DNA of 44,474 nucleotides from Bacteroidia bacterium (GTDB lineage Bacteria > Bacteroidota > Bacteroidia > Bacteroidales > Prolixibacteraceae): assembly GCA_025358395.1 (NCBI GenBank), contig JANYJT010000093.1:1-44474 (forward strand), given 5' to 3'. Shown piece by piece: positions 15,322-22,598 of this stretch; position 1 is the stretch's first letter, and each line of letters opens with the position of its first letter. Under the pieces are notes generated by a model that worked only from the letters and a program-made list of their open reading frames with translations, had not been told where the DNA came from and ran no database searches. A program made the translations under genes and the position numbers.

Positions 15322-16354
15322 GAAAAACCCGCTATAACGTCGATTATAGGCTGTTTTGAGAAATTTATACAATTGTGACTCTCCCCTGTTTCACGGTAGT
15401 ACCATTCAGTCCGCGCTCAAATTTCCGAGAAAATTTTGCGTTTATTAGTAAATTTTCAGATGAAGAAATCTAAGAAGTTATGTATGACGTGAAAAATGAG
15501 ATTGTCGTTTGATCAGTGATCGGTTATCGCTCGTGCTGGAGAAAATCCGGGTATAAGGCTTAATCGTCGCGTACAGTGTTTTTATGACGACTACCCACAC
15601 GAGCGCAACGGTAGTACTCTGCTATTGCATTTCCCGCCTTTGTACGCCCCTTGTTAAAGGGTAAGTGTGCTGACAACGTTATCCCCGCTAAGGGAACTAA
15701 AAGGATTTTCACCTTTTTCGCCGGGTATTGGTCATCTCATAATATGATCTCGCATCTACCCCATACCGCCGGTATCTCTCGTGGTTCTCATCGTCGCTCC
15801 CCCGTTAAGCGTTTTGACAATTAAATCCGCTATGATCGAACGCTATTAGGCGCGGAATGCATAACGAGAATAAAAGAGTATTACAACCGCCTTATGAGCG
15901 ATAATAAAAAATTACTTAACTTTGTCGATTTGACCGATATCCCACTCGTGAGAGAATGATACCTAAAGTCAGTATCTAATTACCACGGGAACTAACAATC
16001 AGTCGTCATACGCGCCTTTTAGCGTGAAATTGGGTTAGCGTTTGATTCAGCATCCCGCCGCAAGGATCGGCGGATCTCAAAGAAATTAAAGACCCGCCGC
16101 GCCCGTCCTGATGTGATAACGTCCTTCGAAGGTTACTCCGAATAGACTAATCTGCAATGATCCCCTTTAGCGCGTATCTCGGATACACGCTGACCCGCAT
16201 GATGTTCAATCATCGACAAGAGAGAAACATAACTGCTTCCCCCTTATCGCAGGGTATGACGATATTAACCGTTGTTCCCGATGTTTACGGGGTTGTCCGG
16301 GGTTTATCCCCCGGTGTCCCCTTGTAGTGTTTTTCTGTTAACCAACCTCGCTGA
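15322..16354 (-). ncRNA. Candidate long structured RNA, about 1.03 kb
   Basis: No reading frame with a ribosome binding site lies here. The minus-strand RNA would begin about 25 bases after a TATA box (16373-16383) and end in a hairpin with a U run (15323-15349). Strong local stems: 16297-16314 (6 bp), 16169-16191 (10 bp, 3-base loop), 16055-16073 (6 bp), 15763-15775 (5 bp), 15699-15717 (6 bp), 15649-15660 (4 bp), 15590-15615 (6 bp), and 15841-15852 with 15888-15900 (4+5 bp). The 10-bp stem has a U-G pair in the minus-strand RNA that would be a C-A mismatch in the plus-strand RNA, supporting this orientation. It does not match rRNA landmarks. Large phage RNAs such as GOLLD or ROOL are analogies only. 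Confidence 0.5.
15323..15349 (-). terminator. Hairpin plus U-run terminator of the long RNA
   Basis: On the minus strand CTATAA-TCGACG-TTATAG is followed by CGGG and five T. This looks like an intrinsic terminator; archaeal polymerases mostly need the T run. Confidence 0.55.
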
Positions 16355-16372
16355 TACCATGTTAGCCACACT

Positions 16373-16383
16373 TGTATATATAA
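16373..16383 (-). promoter_or_regulatory. TATA box of the long RNA
   Basis: The minus strand reads CAGAAGGTTATATATACAAG: a purine-rich BRE-like stretch and a strong TATA core. Transcription would start near 16354, at the edge of the hairpin-rich region. Confidence 0.55.
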
Positions 16384-17066
16384 CCTTCTGAATTATTTTG
16401 ACCCCGTTTTTGACCCTTTTATGACGTTAGATTCTATTTTTAAGATAGAGTCCACTTTGCTAAAAGCGCCCGATTTGGGGTATCCCGCCGCGCTCTTTTT
16501 GGCATCCCGCGCGTGTGCATATGCATAATCCCGACCGTTGTTTACCCCGAACCCGCCCATTATTCCACGGCGTGTTTCTCGTCCTTGCGCGTGTGTGTGA
16601 GAAGTATGTGCCGCATTTCGACCCGCCCCGCGCCGCATTAGTCCATGAGCGATCTCTATTCCGTAGCTCTCGAAAGTAGAGGGAAGGGAGGATCGTAGTA
16701 GGATAGAAGTAAGGTTGTTGGATGGTAGGGAGAGTATGAGAGGGGAGGAAGGAGAGGGGAACTTTTCGATTGTTACACACGCGCGAGGCTGTTTGACGTG
16801 CCGACCCGCCGGACGTGATGACCCCCGGACGCCGGTTTGACCCGCCCCGCGCCCGTACCGCCCCGCCGTTCGAACTGTCATGTACCTCCGTTTTTACGTC
16901 CATCTTATCCCCGTTCGTATGCTTCGTTACTCCGTATCGCTTATGAGTTTATCCCCTGTTTGACCCGCCGCGCTCCGACTGTGATAACTCTTTAGTTCCC
17001 CCGTTCGTTCTCCCTGTACCCCCATTTTTCCATTTGAGCATTACGCGCGTGTGTGTGTGCGAGAGG
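16384..17066. other. GC/GT-rich noncoding stretch with purine tract, candidate origin part
   Basis: This part has GACCCGCC(C/G)CGCGCC-type repeats (16620, 16839, 16962; another in the long RNA at 16091), GCGCGTGTG runs (about 16508, 16587, 17045) and a plus-strand tract 16672-16760 of A, G and T with one C. Two overlapping minus-strand frames (162 and 147 codons) exist but have low-complexity, Arg/Ser-rich content and were not accepted. Such asymmetry and repeats are typical of replication or partition sites. Confidence 0.45.
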
Positions 17067-17076
17067 TGTATATGCA
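17067..17076 (-). promoter_or_regulatory. TATA-like box TGCATATACA at the edge of the noncoding region
   Basis: Minus-strand TGCATATACA, same 10-mer as at 15284. Transcription from here would enter the GC-rich stretch and perhaps continue into the long RNA. Confidence 0.4.
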
Positions 17077-17107
17077 GCATTTTCAGAGAGCGTCCGGGGC
17101 TGACCGT

Positions 17108-17410
17108 ATGCCTTGATTCCCCGTATTACTCAATGCCTTGATAGAGGGATTGAGCCTCGCTAGGCATTCGTTTTTGACCCTGCGGTTCCTACGATCTTCC
17201 CTGTTCCGGGCTTCCGAACGTGGTTTATTAATGCCTTGTTTAAATGCCTCGATCCTGCGTTTCGACCTACGTTTGACCCAATGCCTAATGCCTTGTTTTT
17301 CGATTATGAAGGCATTAGGCATTCGCGGTTTTATCTTGGTTTTACTCGATTGAAAATAGTAAGACGCTACGGATTTTGTGCTCCGTAATGCCTTGAATTG
17401 ATGCCTTGAC
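17108..17410. repeat. Iteron-like array of ATGCCTTGAT motifs
   Basis: Eleven copies of (A/G/T)ATGCCT(TGAT) lie in about 300 bp: eight on the plus strand (17108, 17132, 17230, 17243, 17280, 17287, 17387, 17400) and three on the minus strand (17162, 17309, 17317). The same motif begins each intergenic hairpin element. Iteron arrays next to AT-rich and purine tracts mark plasmid and viral origins; a regulator operator array is the alternative. Confidence 0.6.
17280..17323. repeat. 15-bp perfect inverted repeat within the iteron array
   Basis: AATGCCTAATGCCTT (17280-17294) and its exact reverse complement (17309-17323) flank a 14-base T-rich spacer. Each arm holds two motif copies, so a dimeric protein could bind, or a cruciform could form. 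Confidence 0.85.
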
Positions 17411-17412
17411 TC

Positions 17413-17553
17413 TTATGTGAATTCTCCCCAGTTCTGTTCGATCCATGCTACGTTTTGAGGGCATGGAACGTCCGGATACTTGAATGAAGTCGGTTTAATT
17501 TTCGGCGTTGTTTTTATGGATTCCTCGCGTTTTTGGTTTCGTTCTACGATCAT
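17413..17553 (-). CDS. Hypothetical small protein, 46 aa
   Basis: GGTGGGGGAA precedes the ATG. The product is basic at first (MIVERNQKREESIK) and ends PQNVAWIEQNWGEFT, with one Cys. It is the last gene before the iteron array. Confidence 0.65.
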   Translation of the reverse strand: MIVERNQKREESIKTTPKIKPTSFKYPDVPCPQNVAWIEQNWGEFT

Positions 17554-17579
17554 TTCCCCCACCTTGTTTTATTGGATTT

Positions 17580-17711
17580 CTACCGTTTTTCCTTATCTAA
17601 CGGGCACGGAACTTTCCCTTCCCTGTGCTTCCATGACCCGTTTTTATTGTGCTTGTCGCAGATTGCAACTACGACACATTCTTCACAGGATAATGGAAGT
17701 CTGTCTTGCAT
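17580..17711 (-). CDS. Small Cys-containing protein, 43 aa, ending in TAG
   Basis: The product has CEEC, a later Cys and VPCP, a possible zinc site. It stops at TAG (17580-17582). Read through, it would add nine residues and end in a TGA that overlaps the next start as ATGA, a common arrangement here. GGAG lies 11 bases before the ATG. Confidence 0.6.
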   Translation of the reverse strand: MQDRLPLSCEECVVVAICDKHNKNGSWKHREGKVPCPLDKEKR

Positions 17712-17712
17712 T

Positions 17713-17961
17713 TTAGTCTGTTCTCCTGAACTTGAATAGTATATCTTCTGTGCCACTAAGATCGTTCTTTTTAGCGATTTTTCTTAATGTCTGCATCATT
17801 ACTTTATCGCGTAAGTTTTTCTCCGTACACCTGATTTTTTCTACCCCTTTCGTTTGCGGTCGCTCTACCGATGACCATGCAATTTCATAACGATTTGTGC
17901 GATTTGGGGATTCGTTGAGTATCGAAAAAAGGTGAGATAATTTCGGTTCGTATGGGTTCAT
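17713..17961 (-). CDS. Hypothetical protein, 82 aa
   Basis: The ATG follows GGTGAA at the end of the upstream gene and overlaps its stop. The middle is basic (CTEKNLRDKVMMQTLRKIAK), which would suit nucleic-acid binding. No family recognised. Confidence 0.6.
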   Translation of the reverse strand: MNPYEPKLSHLFSILNESPNRTNRYEIAWSSVERPQTKGVEKIRCTEKNLRDKVMMQTLRKIAKKNDLSGTEDILFKFRRTD

Positions 17962-18212
17962 TTCACCATCACGTAATTACCTTTTCCGGCTATTTTCCAT
18001 ATTTGTGATGATTTAGATTCCTGCTCTGTATTTGCATACTGATACGAGAATCCGAGATCCTTTGTATTGAGTGTTTTTTGCATCGCTTCCTGAACGATGT
18101 TAATCTCTGTTTCTATCTTTTTTTCACTGTGCGAACCACTGAATTCTAATACGGTTTCGTCAAGTACACGACCGTTCTTTTTCGCTTTTACTATGACAAA
18201 AAAAGTTGACAT
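17958..18212 (-). CDS. Hypothetical protein, 84 aa
   Basis: Start at MSTFFVIVKAKKNG after GGTGCTATAATC. Strand-rich with a central helix (VQEAMQKTLNTKDLGF) and a closing strand GKGNYVMVK. No family recognised. Confidence 0.65.
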   Translation of the reverse strand: MSTFFVIVKAKKNGRVLDETVLEFSGSHSEKKIETEINIVQEAMQKTLNTKDLGFSYQYANTEQESKSSQIWKIAGKGNYVMVK

Positions 18213-18214
18213 GA

Positions 18215-18430
18215 TTATAGCACCATGCACCATATATCGCCATTTAATCTGACTTTCAGACCACTGTGAGTTACTGCAAACTTTGATGTGATTTTTGAGA
18301 TTTTCTGTTTTTTATCACCCATATATTTCATTTTACCGTCTTTGTAATAGATCTGCTCGTACTCCCAAACATGCTCTCTTGCGGGTGCGACTATTTCTTC
18401 TATTTTCACTTTACTTGCTTTTTTTGCCAC
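18215..18430 (-). CDS. Hypothetical protein with GTG start, 71 aa
   Basis: GTG at 18428-18430 follows GGAG at about ten bases. The product is Lys-rich (MAKKASKVKIEEIV) and ends in strands (HSGLKVRLNGDIWCMVL). No family recognised. Confidence 0.55.
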   Translation of the reverse strand: MAKKASKVKIEEIVAPAREHVWEYEQIYYKDGKMKYMGDKKQKISKITSKFAVTHSGLKVRLNGDIWCMVL

Positions 18431-18433
18431 GGT

Positions 18434-18608
18434 TCAATCAACTCCACTCGGATATGCTTCGGTCGCGTTTGCGAGATATACAAAAACATATTTTCCGCTT
18501 GCAATAAATTCATTATATCTTGCTTTAGCTGCACGTTTATTGCGCCATTATGTTTCTACGTGCGCTGTAAACGGCGGGGGTCTTTGCGGGAATGCCGCCA
18601 CTATCCAT
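18434..18608 (-). pseudogene. Frameshifted small gene, about 57 aa if repaired
   Basis: One frame reads MDSGGIPAKTPAVYSARRN from ATG 18608 and stops; a second, one base off, reads NKRAAKARYNEFIASGKYVF then ANATEAYPSGVD to TGA at 18434, with no start of its own. A single-base shift near 18540-18550 joins them. Error, decay or frameshifting cannot be told apart. Confidence 0.4.
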
Positions 18609-18617
18609 ATCGCCATA

Positions 18618-18980
18618 TTAAGACCTTGATACACCACTCCACGCTTTACCGGCTTTTTTGAGTGCCGCCATTTGCGCTACAGTTTCGTTGAGCTCTCCCT
18701 GCCATTCTTGCTGCAGGTCTTTTGCTGCTGCGTTTCTTGTTGCCGGGTTCGCTGTGATCTTTCCGTGCTGTTTTGAGTAACGCCTAATGCCTTCTACTAC
18801 GAGATTTTCCCATGCCCTGACTGCCATATCCGCATTATATGTTTTATTGATATGTCGTCTTGCAAGTGCGAGAATAATCAGTTTTGTCATCTGCCTGTAT
18901 AATTGTCCGTCGTTGCTTATGAACAATGATAGTTCTCTTGCAATAACTTTGTTTACGTGTGGATCTTTGTATGCTGCCAT
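18618..18980 (-). CDS. Helical protein, 120 aa
   Basis: GAGGTAAAA precedes the ATG. Almost all of it is predicted helical and basic/Ala-rich (QMTKLIILALARRHINKTYN, ETVAQMAALKKAGKAW). No enzyme motif. Possibly DNA-associated. Confidence 0.7.
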   Translation of the reverse strand: MAAYKDPHVNKVIARELSLFISNDGQLYRQMTKLIILALARRHINKTYNADMAVRAWENLVVEGIRRYSKQHGKITANPATRNAAAKDLQQEWQGELNETVAQMAALKKAGKAWSGVSRS

Positions 18981-18995
18981 TTTTACCTCACCTGT

Positions 18996-19175
18996 TTAAT
19001 TATAAGCTCTCCAACATTCTTTGTTGCAGAACCATAATTTTGTGTTATTATATTTATACAATCGTTTCGGTTTCTGACCGCACCAATCGCAATCGTGTTT
19101 GCGATCCGTGTTTACCATTGTTTCTCTTTCGTGTTCTTCGTGGGTATATGGGTTTCCCCAATGTGATTTTGTCAT
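18996..19175 (-). CDS. Small zinc-finger protein, 59 aa
   Basis: TAGGTGAGAAAAAA precedes the ATG, 43 bases downstream of a TATA box. The second half has CDWCGQKPKRLYKY and later WFCNKECWRAYN, a CxxC-CxxxC treble-clef-like zinc site. The first half is His/Glu-rich. Confidence 0.7.
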   Translation of the reverse strand: MTKSHWGNPYTHEEHERETMVNTDRKHDCDWCGQKPKRLYKYNNTKLWFCNKECWRAYN

Positions 19176-19217
19176 TTTTTTCTCACCTACTACCTACTTA
19201 TAAAGTTTGTCCTTTTT

Positions 19218-19228
19218 GTATATATATC
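19218..19228 (-). promoter_or_regulatory. TATA box upstream of the zinc-finger gene
   Basis: Minus strand AAAAAGATATATATACAAAAAGG, ending about 43 bases before the ATG at 19175; a leader of roughly 20 bases with a ribosome binding site fits an archaeal promoter. Confidence 0.5.
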
Positions 19229-19231
19229 TTT

Positions 19232-19582
19232 TTAGCGGAATTTAAGTTCCATCTGCTGAATCGGATGCATTCTTGCAATTACGAACCCGTGACTCGAATA
19301 CCATTTTATTAATCTGTCTATATCATCGGTCGTTGTCATTCTGAACCCTGTCAACGGATGTGCTGATATTGTTATTCCTTTGAATCCTGCTGATTTACAT
19401 AGATTCGTAAATAGTTTCAAGGCTTTTGTTCCTTCACCCTCTCCCTGTTTGTGCGCAATTATTTTTTCCATGTTGATATATCCGGGTTTACTCTGATCCG
19501 GATATGCCTCCATATTTACATTGTATTTCTGTTCTACCTTTTTTATAATTGCATTAATTACAGGTTGTGGGTTGGGGGTCAT
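19232..19582 (-). CDS. GNAT-like acetyltransferase, 116 aa
   Basis: QGEGEGTKALKLF (46-58) resembles the acetyl-CoA-binding motif A (Q/RxxGxG/A) of GNAT enzymes, and DIDRLIKWYSSHGFV (87-101) resembles motif B with its closing GF. The N-terminal strands are short and the protein is small for the family, so it may be minimal or inactive. The start overlaps the upstream stop (TAATG). Confidence 0.5.
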   Translation of the reverse strand: MTPNPQPVINAIIKKVEQKYNVNMEAYPDQSKPGYINMEKIIAHKQGEGEGTKALKLFTNLCKSAGFKGITISAHPLTGFRMTTTDDIDRLIKWYSSHGFVIARMHPIQQMELKFR

Positions 19583-19866
19583 TATTTTCCGCCTTCTAAC
19601 ATATCCTTGTGTGCCTTGCGCCTAGCTGTTTTCTTTGCAAATCGTGTGCCTTTACGTTTAGACTGACTGCTCCATACAACATGTTCTGTCGGGGCATTCG
19701 TGAACCGTTTTTCGTCTACGATTGTGAAATATCCGGCGTCCTCTAATTGCTTTGAACGCAATGCTGCATCTCTCGGCATTGACCATACTGTATCTTCATA
19801 AAACAGCATTTTGCTTTTGTCGTTTCCTCTTGTTACTCCGTCTCTACCAGTTCTAATTAGTACCAT
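19582..19866 (-). CDS. Hypothetical basic protein, 94 aa
   Basis: GGAGGAAAAAAC precedes the ATG. A central part (AALRSKQLEDAGYFTIVDEK) looks alpha/beta; the C-terminus is strongly basic (KRKGTRFAKKTARRKAHK) and could bind nucleic acid. Confidence 0.7.
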   Translation of the reverse strand: MVLIRTGRDGVTRGNDKSKMLFYEDTVWSMPRDAALRSKQLEDAGYFTIVDEKRFTNAPTEHVVWSSQSKRKGTRFAKKTARRKAHKDMLEGGK

Positions 19867-19919
19867 GTTTTTTCCTCCGTTTTCTGTTTAGTTCTTTGCT
19901 GCTGCGATTACTGTGCGCT

Positions 19920-20114
19920 TTAATGCTTTAAAGGTATGACTAATTTATTATCTTTTGTCATATATGGATACATTTTTGGGCGAGATAATTGTGTGGATTC
20001 ACTCCAATTTTCTTCTATTAGTTCACACATGTATGCAAATTCGTCACCTAATCGTTTACTTGTCGGTTTAACGGTAATTGTTTTTATATCCGGTTTTTTC
20101 TGTATTACGGGCAT
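19920..20114 (-). CDS. Hypothetical protein, 64 aa
   Basis: Starts MPVIQKKPDIKTITVKP; a helix follows (DEFAYMCELIEENW) and two strands close it. The first residues resemble those of the 64-aa protein at 21909-22103 (MPVLSKQP). Confidence 0.6.
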   Translation of the reverse strand: MPVIQKKPDIKTITVKPTSKRLGDEFAYMCELIEENWSESTQLSRPKMYPYMTKDNKLVIPLKH

Positions 20115-20120
20115 GTTTAT

Positions 20121-20348
20121 TTATACCTCCACTATATCTCCACCGCGTGATGATTTTGGCATTAGTTTTACTTTGAGTTTATATTCTGCATATATATCTT
20201 TTTCAATGTCGATTGTAGAAAATGGATTATCTTCATCTCCTAAATATTCTGATATATAGGGATATTTTTTATTCCCTACTGTTCGTATTCCGGGAATATT
20301 AACTTTGATGTTTCCTTTTGATTTTGACCATTTACCTATGATTTTCAT
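20121..20348 (-). CDS. Hypothetical protein, 75 aa
   Basis: Start at MKIIGKWSKSKG, with GGGGAAG about 12 bases upstream. Strand-rich, Lys-rich, with KYPYISEYLGDEDNPF. A longer frame from TTG (20369) is possible. Confidence 0.6.
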   Translation of the reverse strand: MKIIGKWSKSKGNIKVNIPGIRTVGNKKYPYISEYLGDEDNPFSTIDIEKDIYAEYKLKVKLMPKSSRGGDIVEV

Positions 20349-20355
20349 TTTTGTA

Positions 20356-20607
20356 TTACTTCCCCACAATTTTTTTTACATCTGTGATTTTATAAGTTTT
20401 GAAAACTTTACCCCCGGCATATGCAGAACTGTTTGATAATTTGAATGTTTTTCCATTTTCTTTTAATTCTTTTGCTACCTTGTTTCGTGCATTCTTTGCA
20501 GATTGATCCGAAGAATATCCTTCAAATTGACTGAATGACATTGCTCCACGTTCTCCTTTTATTTTATGAAATTTTATATTTTTTACACCAAATTTTTTTA
20601 CTATCAT
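20356..20607 (-). CDS. Hypothetical basic protein, 83 aa
   Basis: GAGGTAAAT precedes the ATG. Contains SAKNARNKVAKELKENGKTF, an Ala/Lys helix, followed by strands GGKVFKTYKITDV. The helix plus G-x-x-[FV] strand order resembles the small GYxxYxR proteins at 27-28.7 kb but is too weak to claim relation. Confidence 0.65.
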   Translation of the reverse strand: MIVKKFGVKNIKFHKIKGERGAMSFSQFEGYSSDQSAKNARNKVAKELKENGKTFKLSNSSAYAGGKVFKTYKITDVKKIVGK

Positions 20608-20614
20608 ATTTACC

Positions 20615-20866
20615 TCACCGTTTTTTCTCTTTTAGTTGTCTTGCTAATTGTTTGTATATTTTTGATCTGTTTAATCGTAGATGATAGAATTTATCTGCTA
20701 TATTTGAATCCCAGTTTAATTCATCTGCGAATATTGGATACCCGCGAGTTTTCCATATTTCAGCACGTTTTGCTTCATCTACGGCCTCGCTTTTTGCGGT
20801 TATTGCCCATGCTGATTCTTGTCTTGCTGATTTCATTAAGTCCGCTACAATACTATGATTTTTCAT
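20615..20866 (-). CDS. Hypothetical helical protein, 83 aa
   Basis: GGAGGAAACAAC precedes the ATG. Contains ADLMKSARQESAWAITAKSE and ends KQLARQLKEKKR; mostly helical and basic. Confidence 0.7.
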   Translation of the reverse strand: MKNHSIVADLMKSARQESAWAITAKSEAVDEAKRAEIWKTRGYPIFADELNWDSNIADKFYHLRLNRSKIYKQLARQLKEKKR

Positions 20867-21005
20867 GTTGTTTCCTCCAACACGGGATACCTATATATTT
20901 TCCTTTTGTTTTTTTATAATCAATAATTTTACCGTTTTTTCTTGAGTATTTTATCCATGATTTTGTAGAACGACTATATACTTGGAAATATTCTGATTGC
21001 ACCAT
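20853..21005 (-). CDS. Hypothetical small protein, 50 aa
   Basis: Start at MVQSEYFQVYSRS after GAGGGTATA. It ends with TAG inside the next gene's start region. Basic, aromatic; SWIKYSRKNGKIIDYKK suggests strands. Confidence 0.6.
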   Translation of the reverse strand: MVQSEYFQVYSRSTKSWIKYSRKNGKIIDYKKTKGKYIGIPCWRKQHEKS

Positions 21006-21151
21006 TATACCCTCGCCCATTTGAATCTTGCTGCATATAGATATGGACATGATTTCGGTGTCGGGATCTTTCCTTCTGAATGATATGTGCATACACCGGA
21101 TGGGATCGGTCTGTCGGTTTTTCCTATGCACTTGTTACATTGGAATTCCAT
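21005..21151 (-). CDS. Small Cys protein, 48 aa
   Basis: GGAGTAATA precedes the ATG. CNKC near the start and two later cysteines (VCTYHSEG, SCPYLYAA) could bind one zinc or iron-sulfur centre. Stop overlaps the next start (TAATG). Confidence 0.65.
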   Translation of the reverse strand: MEFQCNKCIGKTDRPIPSGVCTYHSEGKIPTPKSCPYLYAARFKWARV

Positions 21152-21153
21152 TA

Positions 21154-21330
21154 TTACTCCTTGAATTCATATATTCGTATATTCGGTTTTTTACTCCATC
21201 CACTTGAATTACGGGTTTCCCTGATTTGCGCTAATGTATGTCCTGCTGCAAGGATCTGTGTGCCGTATTTGCTTACTAATACATATCGTGGTAATGCACA
21301 TTCTTCTTTATATGTGTCGTATCTTTTCAT
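21154..21330 (-). CDS. Hypothetical protein, 58 aa
   Basis: AAGGTGAATAAATA precedes the ATG. It reads like strand-helix-strand (YVLVSKYGTQILAAGHTLAQ, then KPNIRIYEFKE). No family recognised. Confidence 0.65.
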   Translation of the reverse strand: MKRYDTYKEECALPRYVLVSKYGTQILAAGHTLAQIRETRNSSGWSKKPNIRIYEFKE

Positions 21331-21569
21331 TATTTATTCACCTTGCGTCCACTGCGAGAAGCCGGTGAAGATTGCATTATCCATCTCCACTCTTTGCCTT
21401 TTTTAATGTATAAGGTTACTATTCCTGTTTTGTTTTTTCCTTCATCTAACATATCCATATAATATTCTACTGCGTCTTTTTTCCGTTCAAATCCTTTCGC
21501 TTTTGGTTTTTTATCAGGTTGCTCATCTGCAACCATATATTTTTCTTTGCTGATTTCTATCGTACTCAT
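21330..21569 (-). CDS. Hypothetical protein, 79 aa
   Basis: Start at MSTIEISKEKYM after GGGTGAAAAA. Lys/Glu-rich; KKDAVEYYMDMLDEGKN helix, then strands with EWRWIMQ. No family recognised. Confidence 0.65.
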   Translation of the reverse strand: MSTIEISKEKYMVADEQPDKKPKAKGFERKKDAVEYYMDMLDEGKNKTGIVTLYIKKGKEWRWIMQSSPASRSGRKVNK

Positions 21570-21700
21570 TTTTTCACCCACTTATTGTTTGTTTTTTGGA
21601 ATTCCTGACCGCATGAGGGGCAATACCATTTCTTACCCATTTTTTTCATTGGCATTTTTTCCCACTCATACTTTCCGGAACAATGTGGACAGTTTGCCAT
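21566..21700 (-). CDS. Zinc-ribbon protein, 44 aa
   Basis: Two CPxC knuckles, CPHCSGKYEW and CPSCGQEF, 27 residues apart, form a minimal zinc ribbon. Its stop overlaps the next start (ATGA). AAAGGATTAAC lies upstream. Probably a nucleic-acid or ribosome-associated adaptor. Confidence 0.7.
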   Translation of the reverse strand: MANCPHCSGKYEWEKMPMKKMGKKWYCPSCGQEFQKTNNKWVKK

Positions 21701-21701
21701 G

Positions 21702-21878
21702 TTAATCCTTTACCCATAATGCATATACTTTTTTCCCGCGTTTATCCGTTTCCGGAAGTAAACTTGATTGTATTCCCATTCTGTTAAATTTTTTTTGCTC
21801 GACTTTTGCATCTTCTTTATTTTCATAACGTTTATTAAGAACAAAAACTCCGCCTTTGAATGCCTTGAATTCAACCAT
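21702..21878 (-). CDS. Hypothetical protein, 58 aa
   Basis: AAGGAGACTAA precedes the ATG, which favours this frame over a longer one in another register (21710-22003). It reads MVEFKAFKGGVFVLNKRYEN, a helix, and GKKVYALWVKD. Confidence 0.7.
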   Translation of the reverse strand: MVEFKAFKGGVFVLNKRYENKEDAKVEQKKFNRMGIQSSLLPETDKRGKKVYALWVKD

Positions 21879-21908
21879 TTAGTCTCCTTAAAAATGTGAG
21901 GGGTTTTC

Positions 21909-22103
21909 TCACTTAGTTTCTGCATACCCCTGTTTGTTAACCCAGCACATCTTACCTGCGCTTCCCAAGATATGTTCTTCACTTGCTCGGTGTTTAGTTC
22001 CACCTACGTTCCCCTTAAGCGGTGCTGCCATGATATATCCATCTTTCACATAGTACATATATCCGGGTTTCCGAGTAATCGGTTGTTTGCTTAATACTGG
22101 CAT
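21909..22103 (-). CDS. Hypothetical protein, 64 aa
   Basis: AAAGGAGAAAAAAAGAC precedes the ATG. Begins MPVLSKQPITRKPGYMYYVK. Lys/Gly-rich. No family recognised. Confidence 0.65.
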   Translation of the reverse strand: MPVLSKQPITRKPGYMYYVKDGYIMAAPLKGNVGGTKHRASEEHILGSAGKMCWVNKQGYAETK

Positions 22104-22144
22104 GTCTTTTTTTCTCCTTTACTGTTCGGGATTACACCCGACAT
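22091..22144 (-). CDS. Possible 17-aa leader peptide
   Basis: GGGGTGAAATA precedes the ATG, and the frame overlaps the next start, so it could couple translation. It reads MSGVIPNSKGEKKTCQY. It is the first frame after the promoter box at 22183. Confidence 0.35.
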   Translation of the reverse strand: MSGVIPNSKGEKKTCQY

Positions 22145-22182
22145 TATTTCACCCCTTTAAAAATATGTGTTTATTATATTAA

Positions 22183-22192
22183 TGTATATGCA
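22183..22192 (-). promoter_or_regulatory. TATA-like box TGCATATACA
   Basis: Minus-strand TGCATATACA ends 39 bases before the ATG at 22144; a leader of about 15 bases containing GGGGTG follows. It lies just after a gene stop, as a new transcription unit would need. Confidence 0.5.
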
Positions 22193-22588
22193 TTACTTTA
22201 TCAGATCTTCGAACCTATTTATACGTTTTATTATAGGCTGTGTAGTTAAACTCTTTATTGTTGATCCTTGTTTTTGTGTACGTTCTTTGCGAGGCGTTGT
22301 ATCAGTTACATTACATCTTCTTGATACACGCGGTTTTATGGGTCTGTCCTTGTACGGAACTAATTTCTTTTCCATTTGTTCAAGTAGTTCGTAGTAATTC
22401 TTTCCTTCCATTAAATGATCCATTGCAATACGTTCAGCTACTTCTACGTTTCTTGTATGTTCGAATTCTATTTTTGCTCCTCGATGTACTACTCTTTCAT
22501 CAAAATCCTTTTCTGAATATCCTGCAGATCTGTGTCCTGCATCACATGGAACAATTAACGGTTTAGTTTCTCCTTTTTGTTTTTTCAT
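22193..22588 (-). CDS. DUF5661-like protein, 131 aa
   Basis: Start at MKKQKGETKP after AGGTGAGCAAA. EVAERIAMDHLMEGKNYYEL followed by LEQMEKKL fits the IA.DHL.E.P.YY..L..ME pattern I associate with DUF5661. The C-terminal third is basic and disordered. Function unknown. Confidence 0.6.
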   Translation of the reverse strand: MKKQKGETKPLIVPCDAGHRSAGYSEKDFDERVVHRGAKIEFEHTRNVEVAERIAMDHLMEGKNYYELLEQMEKKLVPYKDRPIKPRVSRRCNVTDTTPRKERTQKQGSTIKSLTTQPIIKRINRFEDLIK

Positions 22589-22598
22589 TTTGCTCACC

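Noticed and set aside
15300..16390. Possible rRNA gene
   Set aside because: Some phrases look rRNA-like, but universal 16S/23S landmarks (515F, 1390 region, sarcin-ricin, peptidyl transferase loop) are absent.
16393..16903. Two overlapping minus-strand ORFs of 162 and 147 codons
   Set aside because: Both are Arg/Ser/Gly-rich translations of the GC repeats and the purine tract; neither looks like a real protein, although GGAGGT lies close before ATG 16881 at a distance that is too short.
17083..17322. Minus-strand ORF of 79 codons over the iteron array
   Set aside because: Its QGI-type repeats come from the AAGGCAT motifs, and it has no ribosome binding site.
21710..22003. 97-codon minus-strand ORF
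   Set aside because: A frame with a good ribosome binding site (21702-21878) covers most of it and reads more like protein.
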